This document shows, piece by piece, positions 1 to 5,876 of a DNA stretch of 6,085 nt. Made by a program: the position numbers and the translations under genes. Position 1 is the first letter of the stretch, and each line of letters starts with the position of its first letter. This DNA is from DATDXV01 sp035289205 (lineage in GTDB: Archaea; Aenigmatarchaeota; Aenigmatarchaeia; Aenigmatarchaeales; DATDXV01). The DNA lies in the NCBI GenBank assembly GCA_035289205.1, contig DATDXV010000016.1:1-6085 (forward strand), read 5' to 3'. The notes beneath the pieces are model-generated. The model saw nothing but the letters and a program-made list of their open reading frames with translations. It searched no databases and was not told the origin of the DNA.

Positions 1-1
1 T

Positions 2-466
2 GCCATAGGAGCCCCCGACTATCTCATTCTCGCAATAGACCAGAGGTTAAGAAACCAGAACACAAATTTCCTCCTTGGCCTTGAAGCATCGCAAAGGCCG
101 GTAGGAGCCCTCGCTGTCGGCAAGCTCAGAGAAGCCAGGGATGAAGAAGACCTTTGCTCTCCTTTCCAGGATTATGTGAGATCGCTCGCTTCCCATCAGC
201 TAGGACATATGCTCGGCGCGGCTTCTGGAAGAATGGGAAGGGATATTCTGGCGAGCCAGGAAGAGACGCAGCGGAGCAATAATTCGTATAAAAAAGACGG
301 CCTCCCTCCAGTTTCCCTAGACCATTGCGATTCTGTATGCACTATGGCAACCAGCACTTACATCATAAAAGGGATGGGTTATATAATAGAAAAAACGAGA
401 GAGAGAACTTTTTGCGATGAGTGCATAAATCAGATGGAAGCGACTTTAATCTACAAAGACGGCTGA
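2..466 (+). CDS. Divergent archaemetzincin-like protein, 5' partial, probably lacking peptidase activity
   Basis: The frame is open from the window edge, so the N-terminus lies outside; 154 residues plus a TGA stop are visible. Archaemetzincins are zinc-dependent peptidase-like proteins with an HExxHxxGxxHC motif followed by further cysteines (CxM, then CxxC) that hold a second zinc. Here visible residues 22-27 (NFLLGL) and 37-43 match the strands before the active-site helix. HQLGHMLG follows at 65-72, then HCDSVCTM at 108-115 and CDEC at 138-141. The four cysteines survive, but the catalytic Glu is Gln (CAG at 197-199), the third His position is Ser75, and about 33 residues separate the helix from the HC pair. 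The family call is inferred from motif order and is fairly secure; loss of activity is an inference. A second in-frame stop (TAG, 470-472) follows closely. Confidence 0.72.
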   Translation, partial: AIGAPDYLILAIDQRLRNQNTNFLLGLEASQRPVGALAVGKLREARDEEDLCSPFQDYVRSLASHQLGHMLGAASGRMGRDILASQEETQRSNNSYKKDGLPPVSLDHCDSVCTMATSTYIIKGMGYIIEKTRERTFCDECINQMEATLIYKDG

Positions 467-473
467 GCTTAGC

Positions 474-480
474 TTTTTAT
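474..480 (+). promoter_or_regulatory. Possible TATA box for the minD-hydrolase pair
   Basis: The T-rich run TTTTTAT lies just after the stop of the archaemetzincin-like gene and inside the 45-base gap. If it is a TATA box, transcription would start near 502, about 10 bases before the presumed start of the MinD gene. The same five T residues could equally end the upstream transcript, because archaeal termination relies on T-runs. The sequence does not separate the two roles. Confidence 0.35.
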
Positions 481-511
481 CCCTTCCAAGACAACAATAG
501 TCAGTGGTTTT

Positions 512-1279
512 ACGACAAGAATAATAGGTGTTCTCTCAGGCAAAGGGGGCGTTGGCAAGACAATGGTAACAAGCAACCTTGGAATATCCCTCGCAAAGCA
601 GGGTCACAATGTGATGATAATCGATACAGACCTGACGGCTCCTAACCTTAGTTTGCATATGGGAATTCCCTTCTATGATGTTACCTTCCATGATGTCCTC
701 AAGAAGAAGCTGCCCATCGAGGCTGCAATATATGATCATCATTCAGGCGTAAGGATCGTTCCCGCCTCCCTGGCAGCCTCAGCAGTAAAGGGAATAGATT
801 ACAACAGGTTCAAGCATGTGTTTCTTGCCCTGCTGGGCAAGGCAGACATAATACTTCTCGATTCTCCGCCCGGACTTGGACCTGAGGCAGAAGCTGTAAT
901 GGACGTTTCTGACGAGCTTATAGTCGTTACAAATCCCGAGCTCTCCGCTGTTACAGACGCATTGCGCGCTTTGAAATTTGCAGAGGCAAGAGGCACGAAG
1001 GTATTGGGCGTGGTCCTGAACAGGGTAAGAGGGGACAGGCATGAGCTGAAGAGGTCTGAAGTTGAAGACATGCTGAACGGAAACGTTTTGCTAAGCATAC
1101 CCGAGGATCCAAATGTCATGAGATCTGTCCATCTGAAAAATCCTGTTGTCCTTCACAGACCGAAAAGCATAGCAGCCATGCGACTGAAGCGCTTGGCTTC
1201 TCTTGTGGCAGGAGAGATACCTGAGGAAGAAGAGAGGGACGAAGGCTGGTTCAAGAAGTTCTTCGGCTGGTTGCAGTGA
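512..1279 (+). CDS. minD: MinD/ParA-family P-loop ATPase with C-terminal membrane-targeting helix
   Basis: MinD-type ATPases dimerise on ATP binding, sit on the membrane through a C-terminal amphipathic helix, and position other proteins or complexes. Counting from position 512 (255 residues), the deviant Walker A motif GKGGVGKT is at 10-17 with signature Lys11. The switch I region DTDLTAPN is at 38-45, DSPPGLG (switch II) is at 117-123, and LNRV, matching the nucleotide-base-binding strand, is at 169-172. The tail is an acidic stretch (238-244) followed by WFKKFFGWL (246-254), typical of a MinD membrane anchor. The frame contains no ATG, GTG, TTG or CTG between the in-frame TAG at 470 and the ATG at 563, and starting at 563 would remove the P-loop. 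Position 512 (ACG) is chosen because TTRIIGV aligns with the usual MTRxIGV beginning. The stop overlaps the next gene. The family is certain; the start and the partner are not. Confidence 0.88.
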   Translation, partial: TTRIIGVLSGKGGVGKTMVTSNLGISLAKQGHNVMIIDTDLTAPNLSLHMGIPFYDVTFHDVLKKKLPIEAAIYDHHSGVRIVPASLAASAVKGIDYNRFKHVFLALLGKADIILLDSPPGLGPEAEAVMDVSDELIVVTNPELSAVTDALRALKFAEARGTKVLGVVLNRVRGDRHELKRSEVEDMLNGNVLLSIPEDPNVMRSVHLKNPVVLHRPKSIAAMRLKRLASLVAGEIPEEEERDEGWFKKFFGWLQ

Positions 1280-1830
1280 AAAGAGCCTTTCTGATACACG
1301 GCTGGGAGGGATACCCTGAGGAGGCGTGGAGGCCCTGGCTGAAGACTGAACTGCTCTACCAGGGCTTTGAAGTTCTCATTCCAGCGATGCCTGACACGAA
1401 CCAACCGAGGATGGACGCTTGGGTCCAGCATCTCTCTGAGATAGTGGGAACCCCTGATGATGAATGCATATTCGTCGGCCACAGCTTGGGATGCATTGCA
1501 ATTCTCAGATATCTTGAAACGCTCAAGGAAGGGCAGATTATCGGGGGGGTTGTGATGGTTGCTGGCTTCACTGACAATCTAGGGCACAAAGAGCTTGACA
1601 GCTTCTTCCAGACAGAAATAAACTGGGAGAAGATCAAGCGGCACTGCAGGAAGTTTGTCGCAATACATTCTGATAACGATCCTTATGTTCCTGCAACCCA
1701 TGGACAGATATTCAAAGAGAAGCTGAATGCCGCATTCATAATACAGAAGGGCATGAAGCATTTCTCCGGGGATGACGGGATAACAGAGCTGCCGATTGTT
1801 TTGGACGCGGTTACGAAGATCGTAGAGTGA
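1276..1830 (+). CDS. Small alpha/beta hydrolase of the RBBP9/YdeN family
   Basis: This 184-residue protein has the compact form of the RBBP9/YdeN serine hydrolases, cytosolic enzymes of mostly unknown substrate. The N-terminal strand ends in FLIHGWEG (5-12), the oxyanion-hole region. The nucleophile elbow GHSLG is at 68-72, with Ser70 as nucleophile. SDNDPYVP (132-139) supplies the acid Asp135, and KHF (161-163) supplies His162, so the triad is complete and length matches the family. There is no signal peptide or membrane segment. The GTG start overlaps the MinD stop as GTGA, which implies co-transcription and coupled translation; I see no clear ribosome binding site. Whether it acts together with MinD is unknown. 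A run of seven G residues at 1543-1549 lies inside the gene, with the frame intact. Confidence 0.9.
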   Translation: MKRAFLIHGWEGYPEEAWRPWLKTELLYQGFEVLIPAMPDTNQPRMDAWVQHLSEIVGTPDDECIFVGHSLGCIAILRYLETLKEGQIIGGVVMVAGFTDNLGHKELDSFFQTEINWEKIKRHCRKFVAIHSDNDPYVPATHGQIFKEKLNAAFIIQKGMKHFSGDDGITELPIVLDAVTKIVE

Positions 1831-1840
1831 TTATTTAAAG
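1831..1840 (+). promoter_or_regulatory. TATA box for the 1862 gene
   Basis: TTATTTAAAG directly follows the hydrolase stop codon. Its TTTAAA core begins 28 bases before the A of the next ATG, the spacing expected when transcription starts at the start codon itself. No Shine-Dalgarno-like sequence lies between the box and the ATG, which fits a leaderless message. Confidence 0.65.
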
Positions 1841-1861
1841 ATTGGTTTCTAACTTCTAATC

Positions 1862-2302
1862 ATGCCAAGCTATGAAATATTCCAGCGGCATCTAGATAGA
1901 GTTAGAACGTCCTATGGGAAGAGGAAGGCAAAAGAGAAAGACGCATTGGAGGATATCTGGAGCGGATATAATTTAGAGGTGATACCGCTGGAACATGCGA
2001 TTGCTCTTGAATTTCAAAAACTTCTTGATGAGATGGGCAAACCGAAGGTTCTTGGATTTAATGCGAAATATAATAGTGAAAGGGGAAAGTTTGACATTAA
2101 GATAACCGGACTGAGATTATCCAGCGGAAAGACAATGAGTGACGATGATACTTCAAGTCATGCTCTCTGTCCGCATGCTGTTATGTCTCCACTGACCGGT
2201 ATGGGATTTATGGAGAAGATAGACTCAAGAGTAGAGGAATTTATGAGAACATATTTGGTAGACCGCATAGAGCATCCTGATAATGAATGCGAACATAAGT
2301 GA
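1862..2302 (+). CDS. Unrecognised 146-residue protein, leaderless, with a His/Cys cluster
   Basis: I do not recognise a family. The protein is soluble, with no signal peptide or membrane segment. Residues 1-30 are basic and probably helical, 43-60 form a second likely helix (LEHAIALEFQKLLDEMG), and 62-87 look like beta strands (KVLGFNAKY, KFDIKITGLRL). After an acidic turn (DDD at 94-96) comes SHALCPHA (99-106), then a further helix, and the chain ends in NECEHK (141-146). His100, Cys103, His105, Cys143 and His145 could bind a metal, but this is a guess from spacing alone. It has its own TATA box and no ribosome binding site. Its codons look more A/T-rich at third positions than those of its neighbours. 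The TGA stop touches the stop of the convergent membrane-protein gene. It is a real gene judging by length, promoter spacing and start context; function unknown. Confidence 0.75.
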   Translation: MPSYEIFQRHLDRVRTSYGKRKAKEKDALEDIWSGYNLEVIPLEHAIALEFQKLLDEMGKPKVLGFNAKYNSERGKFDIKITGLRLSSGKTMSDDDTSSHALCPHAVMSPLTGMGFMEKIDSRVEEFMRTYLVDRIEHPDNECEHK

Positions 2303-2863
2303 TTATACTTCTTTCCAGTTCCAGCTTCTTGCGATGTCTCTCAGCGCTTTCCTGAAGTCTTCGTGCCTTTTCTCCATGATAGTTATGATCATGTTCAGGA
2401 AGTAGCATGGCACGACTATTGCCGCAAAGTAGAAAAGCAGCGCTATGCCAAGGGGTGATGCTACCATCCCCTCTACAGCAAACAGGCTGGAAAGGGGTAC
2501 CCAGACGGAGGGGTCTATTGTTATATATTCTGCGGAGAGCGGCCAGAGCAGCGCGACGCCTGGCGGAAATACAACATCAAGTATGACATGGCTGAACAGG
2601 AATACAAGCATCAGTATGCTGAATCCTTTGAACTGGAGGCTTGTCCTGTAATGGAAGGCATAAAACACCACAAGCAGCGGGAGAAGCATGGTGAGGAACA
2701 GGTTATGGAATGTTGCCCTTTCCAGAAAGATGAAGTGGTCAAGGTCCAAGACAAAGGAGGAAACGAACGCTGCTATGAGGATGTTCCTTACAGGATGCTT
2801 CAGATGCACCCTTACCGCCATCGCAGCCATTATTGGGAACAAGAAATGAAAAAGCGTGTCCAT
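2303..2863 (-). CDS. YdjM-type membrane-bound metal-dependent hydrolase (DUF457 family)
   Basis: This 186-residue integral membrane protein has about four or five hydrophobic segments, roughly at 5-19, 28-47, 55-70, 81-99 and 138-162. It also has the family's conserved polar residues: His6 near the N-terminus, DLDH at 40-43, FHN at 52-54, and SHVILD at 91-96, followed by PPGVALLWPLS (100-110). In the YdjM/COG1988 family these His and Asp residues are thought to bind metal, but the substrate is generally unknown. The His usually found in a 'THS' motif is represented here by TFHN. The C-terminus (163-186) is charged and cytosolic in character. Its ATG overlaps the pheT stop by one base (TAATG), and GGAG lies 11 bases upstream (2875-2878), so it is the third gene of the pheST operon. 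No link to tRNA charging is known; co-transcription may be incidental. Confidence 0.82.
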   Translation of the reverse strand: MDTLFHFLFPIMAAMAVRVHLKHPVRNILIAAFVSSFVLDLDHFIFLERATFHNLFLTMLLPLLVVFYAFHYRTSLQFKGFSILMLVFLFSHVILDVVFPPGVALLWPLSAEYITIDPSVWVPLSSLFAVEGMVASPLGIALLFYFAAIVVPCYFLNMIITIMEKRHEDFRKALRDIARSWNWKEV

Positions 2864-4491
2864 TACATCAGTCTCTCCAGATCTAGTTCAAACGCTATTA
2901 CAGGTTTGTCCATTTTCCATGAATCCAGAACCTCAGGCCTGATCTCGCCGAAGAATCCCGCATGCTTTCCGTCAATTATGATCTTCCCAACCCTTCCAGT
3001 TATGAAAGAGCTATGGACAGCTGGTTCTATCTGGTAATCAACATCGAACATGCCCAAGAACGATTCCAAGTAGCTCTTCATCTCCGTAAGGTTTGCCCTG
3101 TCATGCGCAACAACAACTGCAAGTTTCTTTATGTTTTTAGCTCCTGTCTCTGCTGATTCATCAACTAGTATTGCATCCCCTACCTCGAAGATTGTCTGCG
3201 GATAGTCATAATGCTTGTTTCCAGACAGCACCTTCATCAGGGAAGGCAGCAGCCAGGTCCTGCATATTGCATAATCGCTTGAAACAGGATTCAGTATCTC
3301 TGCGTGCTCCCCCTCTTCAATGTGCATCTTCCTGAAATTGTTGCTGCTGTTCGTAAGTATGAATCCCATGAACTCCTGGAAGCCCAAACCTATCATTGCA
3401 AGCCGCATCTTCTCTATCATCCTTTCCCTTTCAGAATACCCCCCAAGCGTTGGGATTTTTGGCAATGCAGGCTCTATATTATTGAATCCATAACCCATTG
3501 CAACATCCTCTATTATGTCGACAGCATGCATGATGTCCGCTCTGTATGCTGGTATCAGTATGTCAATAAACCCTCCTCTCATCTTCACAACTTCGTATCC
3601 CATCCTCTCCAGGCACTGCTTAATATCATTCTCAGAAAGCCCAAGGCCAAGAAGAGAATCTATGTCCTTTACTTCCAGTTTCATCTCCCTCGGTTCTAGG
3701 TTGGGATATTCATTCTCCCCGCTCTTCACTGGGAATATCCTCCCTCCGCGCTCTGTTATGTTGCATATAATTATGTTCAGCACAAATTCAACAGCTTTCT
3801 TGTCTGTTCCGGTGACATCAATGAACAGGCTTCTGGTGTTCTCTGTAACCTTTGTCCTGTCTGAATTCAGAATCGGCGGGAAGCTCATGATGCCCATGTC
3901 ATCCATGATGACAGGCCAGAATTCGTAGCTTCTCAGGAGATTCGCATACTCTCTTCCCTTTTCTGTCTTCTCGACTGTCTTCTCCAGGCTCATCTCCCTG
4001 CTTTCATTGAGCGGGATGAAGAATGTGTCTTTGGGGTCAGACTGCTTGTAGATTATTGGCGTTCGCATCCTGTCAAAGTCATGAACACCCACTGCAACCT
4101 TCGCCCTTTTCCTCCCCAGCCCGTCATGCAGCTTTTCCTGCAGCTGCATCAGGCTCTTCACAAGGCTGTCATCGAGCTTCACATCCTTTATGACAGCGCA
4201 TGCGATGGAAGGCCTCGCCTCAACGGGCTCGACAGTCATTTTGATGGCAGGCTTTTCCATCCTGTATTTCCTCAGTCCAGTCTCAACGCCTGTGAAACTC
4301 CTTATTGCCCTGGCGATGCCTTCGACAGAGAACATATCAGGCCTGTCTGGATTTATCTCGCACTCCATTGTGTTTCCGCTAAAGGCAACTTCAGATTTCA
4401 AAAGGAACATCACTTCCTCTATCTCGTCATTATTCATATCCTTTCCAACAAGCCTCAGCAGGTCATCCTTCTGTATTTCTATTACTGGCAT
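2863..4491 (-). CDS. pheT: Phenylalanyl-tRNA synthetase beta subunit, archaeal type
   Basis: With PheS it forms the cytosolic alpha2-beta2 enzyme that attaches phenylalanine to tRNA-Phe using ATP. At 542 residues it has the normal size of the archaeal/eukaryotic form, which lacks the bacterial N-terminal EMAP-like domain and the C-terminal anticodon-binding domain. The N-terminal B1-like part (1-90) includes NPDRPDMFSVEGIARA (47-62). The B3/4 editing domain spans about 92-255, with VAVGVHDFD (132-140), FPPILNSDRT (204-213) and LFIDVTGTD (222-230). The B5 domain is about 265-342, including IPAYRADIMH (313-322). The catalytic-like core runs from 345 to the end, with NPVSSDYAICRTWLLPSLM (401-419), FEVGDA (435-440) and GFFGEIRPEVL (512-522). 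Editing of mischarged Tyr-tRNA is expected from the family but was not checked residue by residue. It starts 2 bases after the pheS stop, with AGGTG 5 bases before the ATG. Confidence 0.97.
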   Translation of the reverse strand: MPVIEIQKDDLLRLVGKDMNNDEIEEVMFLLKSEVAFSGNTMECEINPDRPDMFSVEGIARAIRSFTGVETGLRKYRMEKPAIKMTVEPVEARPSIACAVIKDVKLDDSLVKSLMQLQEKLHDGLGRKRAKVAVGVHDFDRMRTPIIYKQSDPKDTFFIPLNESREMSLEKTVEKTEKGREYANLLRSYEFWPVIMDDMGIMSFPPILNSDRTKVTENTRSLFIDVTGTDKKAVEFVLNIIICNITERGGRIFPVKSGENEYPNLEPREMKLEVKDIDSLLGLGLSENDIKQCLERMGYEVVKMRGGFIDILIPAYRADIMHAVDIIEDVAMGYGFNNIEPALPKIPTLGGYSERERMIEKMRLAMIGLGFQEFMGFILTNSSNNFRKMHIEEGEHAEILNPVSSDYAICRTWLLPSLMKVLSGNKHYDYPQTIFEVGDAILVDESAETGAKNIKKLAVVVAHDRANLTEMKSYLESFLGMFDVDYQIEPAVHSSFITGRVGKIIIDGKHAGFFGEIRPEVLDSWKMDKPVIAFELDLERLM

Positions 4492-4493
4492 AG

Positions 4494-5819
4494 TTACACC
4501 TTTGCACTCCTCAGGAATTTTAGATCTTCTGAATATAACATTCTAATATCACTTAGTCCTAATTTTAGCATTGCTAATCTACCTATACCTATTCCCCATG
4601 CTAACACTTGAGATTTTTCTATTCCGAGCGGCTTCAGAACTTCTGGTCTGAGCAACCCAGCTCCAGCCACTTCAGTCCAACCCCTTTCTTTGAAATTAGC
4701 ATACATATCCACTCCAGGTTCTACAAAGGGGTAATATGAAGGCTTGAATTTGATCTCCTTTATTCCTAAGCTCTCAGCAAGCTCTTTCAAGAAACCCAGC
4801 AGATGCTTCAGTGTCAGGTTCTCCCCGACAACAATTCCCTCGCACTGGTCAAATTCCAGCAGGTGTTTGAAGTCCAGTGTGTCATGCCTGAATACCCTGC
4901 CTATTGTGAAATACTTCCCTGGCTTGTCTCCAACCGCTGCGAGCGTTCTTGCGGAAACTGCTGTTGTCTGCGATCTCAGCAAAAGGCCTTTAGAAACATC
5001 CTCACTCCACCCGCCACCCCAACCGCTGCTTCCGGTTATCCATCCCCCTTCGTGCGTTGCCTTGACCTTTGCAACCAAATTCTTGTCAGGCATATTTCCA
5101 TGCTTCGGATTCTTCAGGATGAGAACATCATGGACCCCTCTAGCAGGATGGTCCTGCGGAACGAACAGCGCGTCCATGTTCCAGAAATTTGTTTCCACAA
5201 TAGGTCCGCTCATCTCCTGAAAACCCAGGCCAATGAGCTTCTGCCTGACATCCTCTATGAATTGCAAATAAGGCTGCTTCTTTCCAGGATAGATCTTCGG
5301 CACAGGCGTTGTGGGATCATATTTCTTGAAATCCTTCCCCTTCCAAGAACCGGATATCAAATGCTCTGGTGTTAGTTGCGCGATTTCTGCCTCCTGCGCC
5401 TTAACAGGCTCTTCAATCCTTTCCTCTTTCTTCTGCTTTCTGGAGAACAGTCTGCCAAAAAGACCGGTTTTCTCTTCCTCTGCTTCAGGAATCTTCTCCT
5501 TTGTGATATCTATCAAGCCTCTGCTAAGAAGCGTCTTCTCAATATCAGGATCAGCCGAGCCTGTGCTTTTTATTTTCTTTAGAGCAGTTTCAAACTCATG
5601 CTCGCTCCTCAATGCGTCCAGACCTTTTTCAGTAATCTCTACGAATCCCCCATCCATCCTTATCCAGTCATGCTTTCTTGCCCATCCTATGGCTATTTTT
5701 GTGTAAGGTAGCTGCGAGACTTCCGCAAGAGTCTTCTTTGATTTAACAAAATCTAGCAGCCTTTTCTCAGGAAGCCCCATCTTCAGGTACTCCTCGCCTT
5801 CTGTTGTTAGCTTGTGCAT
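4494..5819 (-). CDS. pheS: Phenylalanyl-tRNA synthetase alpha subunit, N-terminally shortened archaeal type
   Basis: This is the catalytic class II subunit that activates phenylalanine and transfers it to tRNA-Phe. The core runs from about 149 to 441. LTPEHLISGSW (149-159) and IYPGKKQPYLQFIEDVR (176-192) lead into motif 1, with GPIVETNFWNMDALFVPQDHP at 205-225. Motif 2 is GRVFRHDTLDFKHLLEFDQ (307-325), the Phe-pocket loop is SYYPFVEPG (361-369), and motif 3 is WGIGIGRLAML (408-418). The start region LTTEGEEYLKMGLPEKRLL (4-22) normally lies some 80-90 residues into archaeal PheS, so the first winged helix is absent. The frame upstream reaches a TAG after nine codons with no alternative start. 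A charged linker (about 107-148) holds TGLFGRLFSRKQKK (118-131), an amphipathic basic segment. Codons from about 4497 to 4790 are noticeably A/T-rich at third positions. Function is certain. Confidence 0.97.
   Translation of the reverse strand: MHKLTTEGEEYLKMGLPEKRLLDFVKSKKTLAEVSQLPYTKIAIGWARKHDWIRMDGGFVEITEKGLDALRSEHEFETALKKIKSTGSADPDIEKTLLSRGLIDITKEKIPEAEEEKTGLFGRLFSRKQKKEERIEEPVKAQEAEIAQLTPEHLISGSWKGKDFKKYDPTTPVPKIYPGKKQPYLQFIEDVRQKLIGLGFQEMSGPIVETNFWNMDALFVPQDHPARGVHDVLILKNPKHGNMPDKNLVAKVKATHEGGWITGSSGWGGGWSEDVSKGLLLRSQTTAVSARTLAAVGDKPGKYFTIGRVFRHDTLDFKHLLEFDQCEGIVVGENLTLKHLLGFLKELAESLGIKEIKFKPSYYPFVEPGVDMYANFKERGWTEVAGAGLLRPEVLKPLGIEKSQVLAWGIGIGRLAMLKLGLSDIRMLYSEDLKFLRSAKV
4497..4501 (-). 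promoter_or_regulatory. Ribosome binding site of pheT
   Basis: AGGTG on the minus strand overlaps the last two pheS codons and lies 5 bases before the pheT ATG. It matches the archaeal anti-Shine-Dalgarno core (GGTG) and supports internal initiation coupled to the end of pheS translation. Confidence 0.7.
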
Positions 5820-5847
5820 TGTATCCCGTAAAGATTCGTGCGGTGCC

Positions 5848-5855
5848 TATTTAAC
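5848..5855. promoter_or_regulatory. Near-palindromic TATA element, possibly serving pheS and the divergent gene
   Basis: TATTTAAC (GTTAAATA on the other strand) lies in the 57-base gap between the two start codons. On the plus strand TTTAA begins 27 bases before the ATG at 5877, implying a leaderless message. On the minus strand TTAAATA would place the pheS transcript start near 5826, giving a leader of about 7 bases. Box position and symmetry are seen; use in both directions is inferred. A purine-rich stretch (AGGAAAAG on the minus strand, 5856-5863) could act as the BRE for pheS. Confidence 0.6.
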
Positions 5856-5876
5856 TTTTCCTGATAACTAATTGTC

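Noticed and set aside
474..478. T-run after the archaemetzincin-like gene as a definite terminator
   Set aside because: Five T residues are compatible with archaeal termination but also with the TATA-like box; not called separately.
421..645. Alternative plus-strand frame across the minD start
   Set aside because: It overlaps the clear MinD frame including the Walker A region, has no family features, and is explained as a shadow frame.
1543..1549. Run of seven G residues inside the hydrolase gene, possible phase-variation tract
   Set aside because: The frame is intact, the tract encodes ordinary Gly residues in a family-typical strand, and one short run without evidence of length variation is not enough.
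4081..4611. Long plus-strand open frame opposite pheT and pheS
   Set aside because: It is antisense to two strongly recognisable synthetase subunits, and its composition is that of a shadow frame.
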